DNA of 64,000 nucleotides, taken from assembly GCF_033473495.1 (NCBI RefSeq), contig NC_088937.1, forward strand, positions 3,038,001-3,102,000. The letters run 5' to 3'. The translations under genes and the position numbers were made by a program. The notes beneath the pieces are model-generated. The model searched no databases. It saw only the letters and a program-made list of their open reading frames with translations, and had not been told where the DNA came from. This stretch comes from Cercospora beticola. Lineage: Eukaryota; Ascomycota; Dothideomycetes; Mycosphaerellales; Mycosphaerellaceae. Positions within the stretch are counted from its first letter, which is position 1; each line of letters begins with the position of its first letter. Of this stretch, positions 34,564-45,324 are shown piece after piece.

Positions 34564-36172
34564 ATGGCCTCCTTCATGAGAAATGCTGCTCGTCTGCAGC
34601 CAGCACTCCGCTCCTCGATTCGTCCCGCAACGATCGTTCGCCGAACCATGGCCACTCAGTCACCCTCGCACAACGCCAGCGCTGCCGCAGCAGTCAGATC
34701 TGCCGTATCCGACGCTGCTGAGCCGTCGCTCTTCCCAGACGAGCCTACCGGGCCAATTGTACGAACACAGATTCCTGGTCCAAAGTCACAAGAGGCGATA
34801 GCAGAGCTTGATCAAGTATTCGATACGCGATCGCTCAACATGATGGCGAACTACCAGAACAGCTTTGGAAACTACCTGGCTGACTTGGATGGCAACGTGC
34901 TTCTCGATGTCTACGCCCAGATCGCGTCCATTCCTGTTGGCTACAGCAACCCAAACCTGCTGGCTGCTGCAACCACTCCAGAGATGGCCTCTGCTATCAT
35001 CAACAGACCTGCTCTTGGAAACTTCCCTCAGCATGACTGGGCACACATCTTGAAGACTGGTATCCTGAAGGCTGCTCCAAAGGGCTGCGACCAGGTCTTC
35101 ACTGCACAAGCTGGCTCGGACGCCAACGAGCTCGCATACAAGGCCGCTTTCATGTGGAAGCGTCGCCAGGAACGTGGTGGTCCAGAGGTTGACTTCACAG
35201 CTGAGGAGATCTCCTCTGCCATGAACAACCAATCTCCTGGTTCGCCGAACAACATGTCGATCCTGTCTTTCCGCACAGCTTTCCACGGCCGTCTGTTTGG
35301 TTCGCTCTCTACCACTCGCTCCAAGCCAATTCACAAGCTCGACATTCCTGCCTTTGACTGGCCTCAAGCGTCTTTCCCAGCATTGAAGTACCCACTTGAG
35401 GAGCATGCTGAGGAGAACGCAAAGGAGGAGGCCCGCTGCTTGGCTGAGGTTGAAGATCTTCTCCTCAACTACCACAACAAGCCTGCTGCCGTTATCGTCG
35501 AGCCCATCCAGTCCGAGGGTGGCGACAACCATGCTAGCCCAGCATTCTTCAACGGTCTCCGTGATGTCACCCGCAAGCACGGCGTGCTTCTCATCGTCGA
35601 CGAAGTCCAGACCGGTGTTGGTGCTACCGGCAAGTTCTGGGCTCACGAGCACTGGAACCTCAAGCATGCTCCAGATATGGTCACTTTCAGCAAGAAGGCA
35701 CAGACCGCTGGCTACTACTTCAGCAACCCAGAGCTCAGGCCAAACAAGCCTTACCGTCAATTCAACGTAAGTCCACAATTCTCGCATAACATGCTCATAA
35801 CTAACTCATTGTTTCCAGACTTGGATGGGTGACCCAGCTCGTGCCCTGCTCTTCCGCGCTATCATCAACGAGATCGAGCGTCTCAACTTGGTTGAGAACA
35901 CTGCCATCACTGGCGAGTACCTTTACAATGGTCTTGAGAACCTTGGCAAGCAGTATCCTGGCGAGATTCAGAACCTCCGTGGCAAGGGCCAAGGCACATT
36001 CATCGCCTGGGACTCTCCTCGCCGTGACGAGGTCCTGAAGAAGGCCAAGGGAGTGGGTATCAACATTGGTGGATCTGGTGAGCGTGCTGTCCGTCTGCGA
36101 CCTATGCTCATCTTCCAGAAGAAGCACGCAGACATCTTCCTCGATGCGTTGGAGAAGGTGTTCAAGTCATGA
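34564..36172 (+). CDS. 4-aminobutyrate aminotransferase, mitochondrial
   Basis: Two exons, 34564-35766 and 35819-36172, encode 518 aa. The intron (GTAAGT...TTTCCAG, phase 0) joins PYRQFN to TWMGDPARALLF. The first ~45 residues are Arg/Ala/Ser-rich and look like a mitochondrial presequence (a second ATG lies at MATQSPSHN). Class-III aminotransferase landmarks are QAGSDANELAYKAA, SFRTAFHGR, AAVIVEPIQSEGGDNH, LLIVDEVQTGVGATGKFWAH and the PLP-binding Lys in TFSKKAQTAGYY (about residue 375). It corresponds to Aspergillus gatA and yeast UGA1, which convert GABA and 2-oxoglutarate to succinate semialdehyde and glutamate, allowing GABA use as nitrogen source. Confidence 0.96.
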
Positions 36173-37013
36173 ACGACTGCACCGAGTGGGACCACGACGG
36201 AGGCATGATTGATGAGATTTCCAAGACACATTGAAGCGATTCGAAAATGGTCGGCACAGGACAGTGCGACTTTGCATGGCGTTGGGGCTATATCAAGGAC
36301 CGAAAAGCATTTTGCCTACAGGTTTACGGCAGACGATTGAGATGTAACATGAGCACCTGAGAGAAGTGATCGTAATCTGAAACTATTGAGCAGAAAGAAT
36401 TCGACAGTCTTGCCAGTATCATCCACGTATCACTGCTGACCGCCCATCTCATCACTTCGTTTGTACCTGCCAGTGATTCGTGCCAAGCTTGTCGACAAGC
36501 TTTGTGGGTTGGAACTTTAGCTGAGCCGCGCAGGAACGAGATCCAATTCTTGCTCACCTCTTCACGGCGCGACGTTCTCCCACAACGACTCCGCCGCTGG
36601 AAATTCGAAGTCCTGCCCAGCTGGACCAGCTCTTAATCGACGACAACTTGAAAGAACCCATGACGGCGGCGTCACAGGTGAAAAGCTGTCGTCATCGTCC
36701 GGTTGTCGGCATGCCCAAAAAGGCTCTTCGGCGGGCGGGCCGACGCACGCGCAGCAATGAACGCGTCCTTTGAGCGTCCCACGTCATCGTCGTCCTCACA
36801 ATCGATCCTGCGTGGCCCCGAAACAGTCTGGCGTCGCGTAGCGAAACTGGGAAAGGCCAAGAAATATATGCAGGTAGGTTCTTGCTCTGACGCGCTGATA
36901 CGCGCTCCTTACTGTTAAGCTACTCTTCTATTCCCTGCCCTTGCTCTGTTTGTTGGCTTCTTGCTGCTTAGCCCTGAGGCATCCGCGGAGTACAGCTCGT
37001 ACAGAGACGAATT
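36173..37013. other. region between the transaminase and CDF genes
   Basis: About 840 bp. From 36757 to 36873 there is an open, Ser-rich segment (MNASFERP..., ending KKYMQ) followed by a consensus donor GTAGGT. It could be an alternative first exon of the downstream transporter (splicing to an AG just before CGAATTATGG keeps its frame), or a small separate single-span protein. Neither option can be decided from sequence. Confidence 0.35.
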
Positions 37014-38548
37014 ATGGTTGGCAAAAGGTCTCTCCCGCAGCCTCCGAATAGCAGGACGAAGAGTTCTGGTCAGGTCAGGCCTAGAAGTAGAGGTCAACAA
37101 TACGGCAATGGGGATTTAGAATCAGGAGCAGGATATGACAACTACGAAGGATATCGCGAGGCCAATGGCAACGGGAATGCCAGACCACGAGTCGACCTAA
37201 CCAACGGCATCAAAGGGCCCAAACCAGGAATCTGGAGGTTCAAGGACGCAGCGAGGACAGCTCTAGAAGACAAGAGACGGGAAGAGTTGAAGAACAAGCT
37301 CTTGACTCAAATCAATCATGATGAGCTGGAAGAGTTTCGGAAATCTGATGAAGAGTTGAAAGCCATAAAGAACAAGAAAGTCAGGAAATTCTATTCAGAG
37401 CAGAACGATAGGCTCAATGACTGGTTGGAGGTCGATGCCATTGTGATGGCAGTCGCGGACGATGTTCTGGAGAGCATGGATCCCGATCCGGACAACGATG
37501 GAACACGCGAAAGAGGAGGAGGAATCCAGGACGTTGCTGGCAATATCTATGAGCTCCTGCCTGAAGAGGAGAAGGAGAAGCGGGCGAAAGCTGAGAAACG
37601 AGCAAAATGGTAACAGACTTGTCGCTGCTTTGCTTGTTCGAGCCTACAGACTGACAATTTTCCAGGGCCATCAACGTAAACGTCATTGCGAATGTGCTAC
37701 TCCTAGCAGGAAAAATCTACGCAGCATCGACAACCGGCTCCCTCTCCCTCATCGCCAGTTTAGTCGACTCTGCGCTTGATCTCCTCTGCACCCTCATCGT
37801 CTGGTCCACCAACAAGCTCGTCAGCTGGCGATTAGACAAACTCCAAAAGACCTTCCCCGTCGGTCGCAAACGCCTCGAACCCCTCGGTATCCTCGTCTTC
37901 TCCATCATCATGGTCATCTCCTTCCTCCAAATCCTTCAAGAATCCGTGGAGAAACTCATGCCGCTCAAAGGTGAAGCCGAACCTCTCGGGAACTATGCCA
38001 TCGGCGCACTGGTCTCTACTGTGGTTGTTAAAGGAATCATCTGGTTCGGTTGCATGCCAATTAAAACGACTCAAGTCCAAGCCCTCGCAAAAGATTGCAA
38101 AACGGACGTCAACTTCAATACACTGTCACTCCTCTTCCCGTTAATCGGATACTACGCGGATGTCTGGTGGCTAGATCCCGCAGGCGCCGCAGTGCTATCA
38201 ATCTTCATCATCGTAGACTGGGCCTCGACCTGCTTCGAAAATATCACGCGACTTTCAGGCCAGGCGGCCGACACAGAATTTATGAAGAAATTAATGTATG
38301 TGGCTTATAGGTTTAGTCCTGTGGTGGCGGGGTTCAAAAATGTTACGGCGTATCATGCTGGAGATGGAGTCTGGGTAGAAATTGATGTGCTGATGGATCC
38401 GCATACGAAACTTTACCATGCGCATGATATTGCTGAGACGTTGCAGTATTGTACGGAAGGGTTAGGCGAGGTTGATCGGTGTTTTGTGACGATGGATTAT
38501 AGTTCTAGTGGGCCTACTGGGCATGCGGAGGATGCGGAGAGGGTGTGA
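37014..38548 (+). CDS. cation diffusion facilitator transporter, manganese-type
   Basis: Two exons, 37014-37609 and 37666-38548, encode 492 aa. The intron splits the Trp codon of KRAKW and joins AINVNVIANVLLLAGKIYA, the first membrane span. The N-terminal ~195 residues are cytosolic, Gly/Asn-rich then strongly charged and helical. The transporter core has the TM2 metal-site pattern SLVDSALDLL (DxxxD). The TM5 region TDVNFNTLSLLFPLIGYYAD, then VWWLDPAGA, fits the Mn-CDF subgroup (DVxxN) better than the HxxxD Zn subgroup. The C-terminal cytosolic domain contains VWVEIDVLMDPHTKLYHAHDIAE. It likely moves Mn2+ out of the cytosol into vacuole, Golgi or out of the cell. The exact start may lie further upstream in an extra exon at 36757. 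Confidence 0.88.
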
Positions 38549-38660
38549 GATTAGCATGTTGATTGTGTACAGCATTTTATTTATATCAGGCTTCTGCACA
38601 GCGCTTCAAGACAGATCGATTAGAGTCTCTGGGGCCCACGATCATAATGAACTCCTCCCA

Positions 38661-41600
38661 TCACTTCGTCCACGTCCTGACATGTTCCTTGTGCTTGTTC
38701 GGACGAATGATCTTCTTGGCCACTTGGCCAGGAGTCAGGACGCTAATATGCTGGTACTTCTCAGTCCATCCCCGAGACTCTATGTCCTGTGCCACCGCTT
38801 TTGGGTCTTCATTCGAAGAGGCAGCTTTCGGAAGGTAACACACGACGAATCTTCTGAATCTGCTAGTATTCAGGAGAGCCCAGCCAGCGAACCAATTGAT
38901 CATGAAGTCTGTCGCAGCAGCTTCATCTGTCTCCCACAAGCCTTCGTAATCCGGCAACAACTCTGGATCAACTGATACCAAGTTGGCATTCGGAAGTGGG
39001 TTGGGAGATTCCACTCCGTCTTCCATATCAGGCGGACAGAGGTCACAAACGGCACCATACAATCGAATCCACCGCTCATCCGGCTTTTCGCAGTCGATGA
39101 ATTTTTTCAACAAGAATTGCTTCAGCCCAGGCCGGGCAAGAATCTTGTTGGCTTCGGCACCTTCAGGCTTGAAACTGTTGGCGTCGAGAAAGTTTTGAAT
39201 TATCTCTGTAGCTCTCTCCGGATGGTAGACGAGTAGATCATCCGTGAGGAACACAGCGTTGCCAAGTGCTAGGATTCGAGTGCATCCGAAAGTTGCCTTG
39301 CGATCTTCCAGAATCGCTGCAGCCTCGTCAACACCTACAGTAAACACTGCGGTAGCTTGTGAGGACCATTCCGCCAGGCCAGGAACTTGCCAGAGAGGCA
39401 CGTCAGTGTGGACCAAGAGTACACCCGTTCTGTATTTTCTGCGGAAATAGTCCCATGCTCCAGCCGTGTCTGAGTGGTACACTTTGCACTTCATGCCGGT
39501 AAAGATCTGCCGGTAGACCTCAGATATAGCACTGTGTGTGGATGGAATCATCAAGAAGACAGCGTCCGGACTCTTGACGAAGAGCTTTTCCACATCAAGA
39601 TGTGCGAAATCTCTGCCCAAGATTGAATGCAGAGGCTGCATATCAACGGGTGCAGGAGCATCGGTGGATTGCAGCTTTCTTTGAAGGGCTGGGACCCCGT
39701 CAAAGGCGTAGAATTTCAAAGAGGCACTGCTCAAAGGCATGTCGGGGCCATCCAGGAACTTCCAGGGCTCTGCGTCGCTTGGGTAGATCAGTATCGTTGA
39801 AGAGTAGCCCACTACTGTGGCAACAATGCCGCAGTCATTCAATTTGCAAACCTCGGAAAGGCCAGCCATTTCATCCTCCTCCGCCACATCGAGATGCAGA
39901 AACCCGGCAGCAATCTCGTTGCTCTGTCGTATGCTGTCCCACAGCACAGCCTGCACGTCGCCGCTGAGCACAGCATGTCCAGCGCGAATAATTGGGTCGG
40001 ATCCGAACATGCGAATGAATGAACGATCACCTATCATTTCGAACTTTGCCCTGACTCGATGGGGACGCTCATCGCCCGCATGGTACAGCTTGAAGCTCGC
40101 ATTCAATGTCACTGCCGCTGCCGCTGCACCGTTCGTATGCCATGGTGAGTTCCAGCTTTCGAATGGCCTTATCGCCTCGTTGGGTGTTGGGTGTGCAGGT
40201 GATCCTACTAAATGAGTTGGAGACATGACTATGTCCGGTGATATCTGAGATACCGTAGACAGTGCTGGCACTTGCGGCGCGCTGGCTTGGACTGCTTCTC
40301 GAACGCCAACTGTTCCAGCATTTGTATCTTGGATGCCTGCTAGCTTCCTATGCTCAGCGAGAAGCTCCAAGTTCGGACCGCTTGCGGAAGGCGCTGGAAA
40401 CGTGGCAGATTTGGACACTTTTCTAATGGTCCCGGGCGGTAGAGCGTCAAAACCGGTGTCCCAATGAGCAAATTTGCAAGTATCTCCTTTCAAACATGCT
40501 CCTTGGGTTCGCCAGAAGTGGCATGTCAGTTTTGAAAGTGGTATATAGGACATGTCGGAAAGTACCCTGACCTTTTCTGGGTCTCTCGACATCGGCTCAT
40601 TTTTCTGAGCGATTTCAGCAAGTCTTGCCAAGTATGCTTCCTGGCTTGCTCGGGCGTCTTCTACAGTCACTTTGGGTGGAGGTGCATCGAACCCTGTATC
40701 GTAGTGCGCATATTTACAATGTGCATTTTGGTTGCATTTGCCATGTGACCGCCAGAAATGGCAGAACAGCTCGTGGAATCTGTAAGGCTGGTTCTTAGGG
40801 GGTAATCGTAGCCTGGCGGCCTCTTCACCACTGATCTTCGTTGCGTCTCCAGGAGGATAGAAATGTAGATTGAAGCACTCGTCGGCACTGTAATAACAAT
40901 TGCCTTCGCTCCAGAATCGACATGTGACTCTGTCAGGGCGATCTCGGCCATCTTCAGCGACTATGGCTGGAATTTTCGTGACATTAGTTGCCACGCCCGC
41001 TGTTCCGATGGAGCCTGTCACTGTCGGCCTCGTGTGGCCCGTGGTAGCGTCAGGAAGTGAGCTCTCACGAGCAGCAGGAGGTGGCGTCCGCCGAGCATAT
41101 GCGCTGCCAATACTTCTACTCTCGGCAACAGGGTGAATGCTTGACTGAGCAGGAGGCACTTGTCCACCTCCCATGGATGCTGTTCTTGCCACAATCCGGT
41201 CTGTAGATGAATTGGACGCCTTGATCACCTTGCCAGTCTTCGGATCAATGATGTCCAGAGCATTAATATCAGGTGCAGCTTCTGAGCGTGAAGAAAATTT
41301 CTGCACAGCATGCTGCATTCGCAAATGTTGAAACCTAGGCTGTGCTCCATCGTGTGAGAGCTCAGAGGGAGCCGGCACACGCCTGCGCTTTTGCTTGTTC
41401 GCGTCCCAGTTCGCCATCACATTTCTCGACTTCTTAGCTCGAGCTGTTGTTGCGCCCTGGTTCGCAGTGGCAGGCGCACTCTTCCGTGCGACCCCATCCT
41501 GAGCTGGTAGTACTGGTGCTGGTGCTGGTCTCGGCAGCTGCTTGGGAGGTTCTTTGCGTTCGTTCGTGATCGGCACAGTCCGGCGCGTGGTATCTGATGC

Positions 41601-42368
41601 CGGACGCTGTCTCTTGGGAGACTTTGCAACAGCAGGCTGAGGCTGAGATCGTTCTCGTTCCGTTTCCTTTTGTGGGCTCCGCAATTTTTTCAACGGCGGC
41701 TGCCTACGCGACCTCGAAGTGATCAGCTCATCAATGAGCGAATCTCTGCTGCTCTCAGAACTTGAGCTGCTCGATTCCTCGCTAGAAACGCCATCGTCAT
41801 TCTGCTTGGACCGAGCTCTCTTGAGTTTCTGTGCTACGCCTTTCCGAGGAGACACCTGCTGCGGTGCAGCGCGAACAGTCGTTGCTCTCTTCGCCAAAGG
41901 TTCCTCTTCAGATTCTTCTTCTTCAAATTCGTCATCACTGGCTTCATTTAGGAGTGCCTGCTCTTCTTCCTCCTCCAAAGTGTCGGGCCGAGTCTCAAGG
42001 CCCTTCTTACGTCGTTTCGCATTTCGTCGAGCTCGCCGCTGATTCTTCTCGGCTCTGTGGGCTTGCCACCGACGGTTCCAATCAGCTCTGTCGAAGGGTT
42101 GCTTCTTGCCTTGCTTGACGTCTTTGAGAAATTGACGCCAGTCAGTCCAGATCTCACTGTCTTCCTCGGGAAGACCATCGCGTGGTTCCCACGTGGCTTC
42201 GTAAATTGGATAACCAGTCCATTTGATAAGGTATTTTTCGAGTGTCTCATCGTAATCTAAGACCCGCTCAATGTCGTACTCCTTCTCGGGATCATCGTCA
42301 GTCGTGTAATCTGTGCGGATCGAGTCCTCGTCAGAGCTTTCGTCGACGAACAAATTACCGTGAGCCAT
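38661..42368 (-). CDS. chromodomain protein with three CCCH zinc fingers and SPOC-like region
   Basis: Single exon of 1235 aa. A chromodomain occupies about residues 30-85 (YDIERVLDYDETLEKYLIKW, then TGYPIYEATWEP), with the aromatic cage positions Y, W and W present. A long basic and Ser-rich disordered region follows. Three CCCH fingers follow at about residues 482, 535 and 614; the last two have canonical C-x8-C-x5-C-x3-H spacing (CHFWRSHGKCNQNAHCKYAH, CHFWRTQGACLKGDTCKFAH). Residues ~753-870 look like a SPOC-type beta-barrel. The last ~300 residues form a further folded region (VEKLFVKSPDAVFLMIPS onward). Methyl-lysine reading plus RNA binding suggests chromatin-coupled RNA silencing or heterochromatin work. 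The layout partly recalls S. pombe Chp1 (chromo-RRM-SPOC-PIN), but orthology is not shown. Confidence 0.85.
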   Translation of the reverse strand: MAHGNLFVDESSDEDSIRTDYTTDDDPEKEYDIERVLDYDETLEKYLIKWTGYPIYEATWEPRDGLPEEDSEIWTDWRQFLKDVKQGKKQPFDRADWNRRWQAHRAEKNQRRARRNAKRRKKGLETRPDTLEEEEEQALLNEASDDEFEEEESEEEPLAKRATTVRAAPQQVSPRKGVAQKLKRARSKQNDDGVSSEESSSSSSESSRDSLIDELITSRSRRQPPLKKLRSPQKETERERSQPQPAVAKSPKRQRPASDTTRRTVPITNERKEPPKQLPRPAPAPVLPAQDGVARKSAPATANQGATTARAKKSRNVMANWDANKQKRRRVPAPSELSHDGAQPRFQHLRMQHAVQKFSSRSEAAPDINALDIIDPKTGKVIKASNSSTDRIVARTASMGGGQVPPAQSSIHPVAESRSIGSAYARRTPPPAARESSLPDATTGHTRPTVTGSIGTAGVATNVTKIPAIVAEDGRDRPDRVTCRFWSEGNCYYSADECFNLHFYPPGDATKISGEEAARLRLPPKNQPYRFHELFCHFWRSHGKCNQNAHCKYAHYDTGFDAPPPKVTVEDARASQEAYLARLAEIAQKNEPMSRDPEKVRVLSDMSYIPLSKLTCHFWRTQGACLKGDTCKFAHWDTGFDALPPGTIRKVSKSATFPAPSASGPNLELLAEHRKLAGIQDTNAGTVGVREAVQASAPQVPALSTVSQISPDIVMSPTHLVGSPAHPTPNEAIRPFESWNSPWHTNGAAAAAVTLNASFKLYHAGDERPHRVRAKFEMIGDRSFIRMFGSDPIIRAGHAVLSGDVQAVLWDSIRQSNEIAAGFLHLDVAEEDEMAGLSEVCKLNDCGIVATVVGYSSTILIYPSDAEPWKFLDGPDMPLSSASLKFYAFDGVPALQRKLQSTDAPAPVDMQPLHSILGRDFAHLDVEKLFVKSPDAVFLMIPSTHSAISEVYRQIFTGMKCKVYHSDTAGAWDYFRRKYRTGVLLVHTDVPLWQVPGLAEWSSQATAVFTVGVDEAAAILEDRKATFGCTRILALGNAVFLTDDLLVYHPERATEIIQNFLDANSFKPEGAEANKILARPGLKQFLLKKFIDCEKPDERWIRLYGAVCDLCPPDMEDGVESPNPLPNANLVSVDPELLPDYEGLWETDEAAATDFMINWFAGWALLNTSRFRRFVVCYLPKAASSNEDPKAVAQDIESRGWTEKYQHISVLTPGQVAKKIIRPNKHKEHVRTWTK

Positions 42369-42943
42369 GGTGGTTGTGGTTCGGTAAGCTCTCCGCTGGG
42401 TGCCGCGATGTGCGACGCGTCAACCCCAGGGACACATCTAGAAGGTACTACACCGTTCACGCGTGTGAGAGGCAACTCAAGCAAAAGCCGGCGACACAAC
42501 AATGGCGTGCACAAGTTCGCAAAATCTTGTGGTTGTGCTGCCTCGACGATGTTTGAAGTGGAAGGAGTTCAAATGTGGGGCACAGGTAAACAACCCACTA
42601 GCTAACCGCGCTTGCCGAATGGCAGAGGAGCCACAAAAGTGAAGGAGAAGGTGAGACAAGTGATGAGAAGAGAGAGGCTCATGCATTATTACATCTCTCG
42701 GATTCAACGCGTATGGGATATCTCACGTCTCGCTTGCTATGCACACACATTACTTCGTAGATTTCGTCAACGCCCACGCTTGCTCCCCAATCTTATCCTG
42801 CGACGGAAGCCGTGCATGGCCACGAGAGCTGCTCAGCATCCTACAGCAGTGCTGTATGGAGAGACTGCAGAGAGCGTCGCCGACGCTTGCGATGAAACAA
42901 AAAGCTGGATGATCTATCATCCATATTACCCAGACCCAAAACA
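42369..42943. other. region between the chromodomain gene and CHS7
   Basis: About 575 bp upstream of the chromodomain gene and downstream of CHS7, both on the minus strand. No gene is seen. Confidence 0.5.
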
Positions 42944-44025
42944 TCAAGTGTATGTACTGCCGCCACTTGTCGTCGGCATCGGCCAGTCGTCCTCCGTTAT
43001 GCTTGACCAGAATGTCCATATCGTAACGACGGCGAGGAAGGTGAACAATGTCTCGAATAGTCCTCCGTTGATCTTACCATCGGTGCCTTCACAGATGTGC
43101 ACGCTAATCACGTACTGGAAGATCTGGCCGATGGCAAAGAGCAGGGCCGCAGCGACCAAGAACACTACGTGAATGTCAGTAACAGGATCGGGACAGCACT
43201 TTTCTGCGAGAACTTACGCATTGGACGCTTCTCGCCAAGGACCTTGAGCACAAGCACAGCCTCCAGGATGAAAAAGATCACCAAGAAGACCAGCGGAACC
43301 AATTGGTACAGGGTGTACAGCGCGTAGGCTTGGTTGGGATCTGTCAGCGTGTCGTTCCAGTATCCGGTCCAATTGAAGCCAGTATCGAAGGCAATGTATC
43401 CGGTGCCAACGAAGAAGGCTGCGGCAGAGCCGAAAATCAGTGCCAGTGAGAGAGGTGTTCCATCATCAATTAGTTGATATCCAACTGCGCCGTTCATGAG
43501 AAGGATCCAGGTCGTCGCTACCACAGCGGCGATGTGTACAGCTGAAAAGCCTCGTCGCACAGCTCCATCCAAGGGAAAGCCTCCCACAGTGAAGATCTCG
43601 CAAATCATGATGATGATGAAGCCAAGGAGGAAGAATTGCATTTCTCTGCAGGGCACATGTCAGTGATCATGCTGGGCGCCAGACCGAAAGCGTGCATAGA
43701 GCATACCTTCTGCCGACAGCGGCTCTCTTCCTATCAGACCGCCATAGCAGGAATAGCGATGTCAGAATTGCGATTCCAGCCACCAGTATCGAACCTGTCG
43801 AGGAGTCAATCCACCGGACGGAGTACACGCTCACAGCATCCACATACCCAAGTTCGCAAGATAGCGGTCACCGCTCAGAGGGATGCCCGTGAGCTGACAT
43901 CCGCCAAAATACGGTGCTTGTCCTCCGCGAGCACGCGACTCCAAGAATAGGTTGCAGACTGGTATCGTCGCATATCCGCTTCCACTATCACGACAAAAGT
44001 CGTGAAATCTCCCGTATTGCGACAT
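42944..44025 (-). CDS. CHS7: chitin synthase export chaperone
   Basis: Four exons, 44025-43848, 43794-43707, 43645-43218 and 43164-42944, encode 304 aa. All three introns are GT-AG (GTATGT, GTATGC, GTAAGT donors) and splicing keeps one frame. The N-terminus has the CHS7 signature: a short leader, FCRD, IPVCNLF and GIPLSGDRYLANLG. Seven hydrophobic spans follow, including MQFFLLGFIIIMICEIFTVG, and the conserved GRREMQ junction lies between exons 2 and 3. CHS7 resides in the endoplasmic reticulum and is needed for exit of class IV chitin synthase (Chs3-type). Gene content and length are as in other filamentous ascomycetes. Confidence 0.94.
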
Positions 44026-45324
44026 GGCGATTGTGCTTCACGAAGAAGAAGCGTTGTTCTCCTTCGAAGGTCGCGAGGTGGTCGAAGCCGTCGTCGATCG
44101 CGACGAAAGGCTGAGCCGGGCGACCTATCGCGCGGCTGCGATTCTCGAGGTTCGCGGAACGGTCGTCGCGTCGTGGTCAGGGTCCTCGATGGTATTGCAG
44201 CGACGATGCGCAGTTTCGGATTCGACTCCAGTGATGCTGCAGCAAAGCGAGTGTGTGCGGTGTGGAATTAGGCGTGGTGAGAGAGAAGAGTGGTGTCGCC
44301 GGTGCAACCAGTAACTAGTTAGTTAGTGGTAGAAAGTTGGCAGCTCGCAGCAGCAAGCTTCGCGCGGAGCCTCAAAGTAGCAAAGCGGCTAGCGCATCTA
44401 ATTAAATAGCAGCCGTGCACTCGCGCAAGTCAGATCGTGGGAAGCACCATGCTGCTGCCCTTGCAGACCCCCGATTTCCGTTGCAACTTCTCACCCGCCT
44501 CGGCACAGGAGACAACGGGTGAAGGATGTGTATTCCGGCCACGTTTGCTTCATCGCATCGCACGCAGAACAGCGACTTCTCGTGTGCGGTATGCAGGAGC
44601 AGATATGAAACGGATGATGGCAGGCGCAGTGCAGGTGTCGGGACCTGGCCAATGAGGTGCATGAACGGCCTGCAAGGAATTGGCTTTTGGTGTTTTAGCC
44701 GTGCCAACCGTGCCAGGCACCGCGCTCACCCTCACGGACAACACGCCCGCTTGGCTTCGGATCATTGCCGTAAGCTCACAATCGTGCATTCACCCACATC
44801 GGCCACTGCCATCATATATTATGAGCTCATCCCGCGGCCTATTCAGAGACACTCTCATATCACGAACTTCCTCCGCAAAAGCATATATGCCCAATGCCTC
44901 CGAAAAGCAAGGATATCCAAAGTCCAGAACCCTTTTGTACAACCACTCAATCACCCGTTTGCAGGGAACAATGGTCTTCTCACGCGGGAACCTGTCCAAC
45001 CCAATCTCCACTTCCTCACGGATACTCTGTGGAAGTCAAATTGTGAATCTTCGGTAGGACATTGACACTGGTCATAGGGTCTCTGTTCTACCGTTGAAAG
45101 ATTCCATCATAGAAGACCGAGCTTGCCATCCGATGTTCAACGTCTTCCGGCACTTTCTGCCGGATATCGCAGTGTGGCTCGGGATCGGGTGGGTATCGAA
45201 CTGGTGTTTTATCGGGCATGACAGTTCATCTTTCTGCCCTTGAGTTGTTCGGACTGCAGAATGCCTCGCCAACGTATAGAAATCAACTCGCATCCCGATC
45301 GTCCCATGCTGACTAGACACATTG
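44026..45324. other. gene-free stretch upstream of CHS7
   Basis: About 1.3 kb between the CHS7 start and the stop of GTPase 1. Overlapping frames of 70-180 codons exist on both strands without domains. It should contain the CHS7 promoter and the GTPase 3' UTR. Confidence 0.5.

Noticed and set aside
34786..35787. 333-codon minus-strand frame
   Set aside because: It is the antisense shadow of the GABA transaminase gene.
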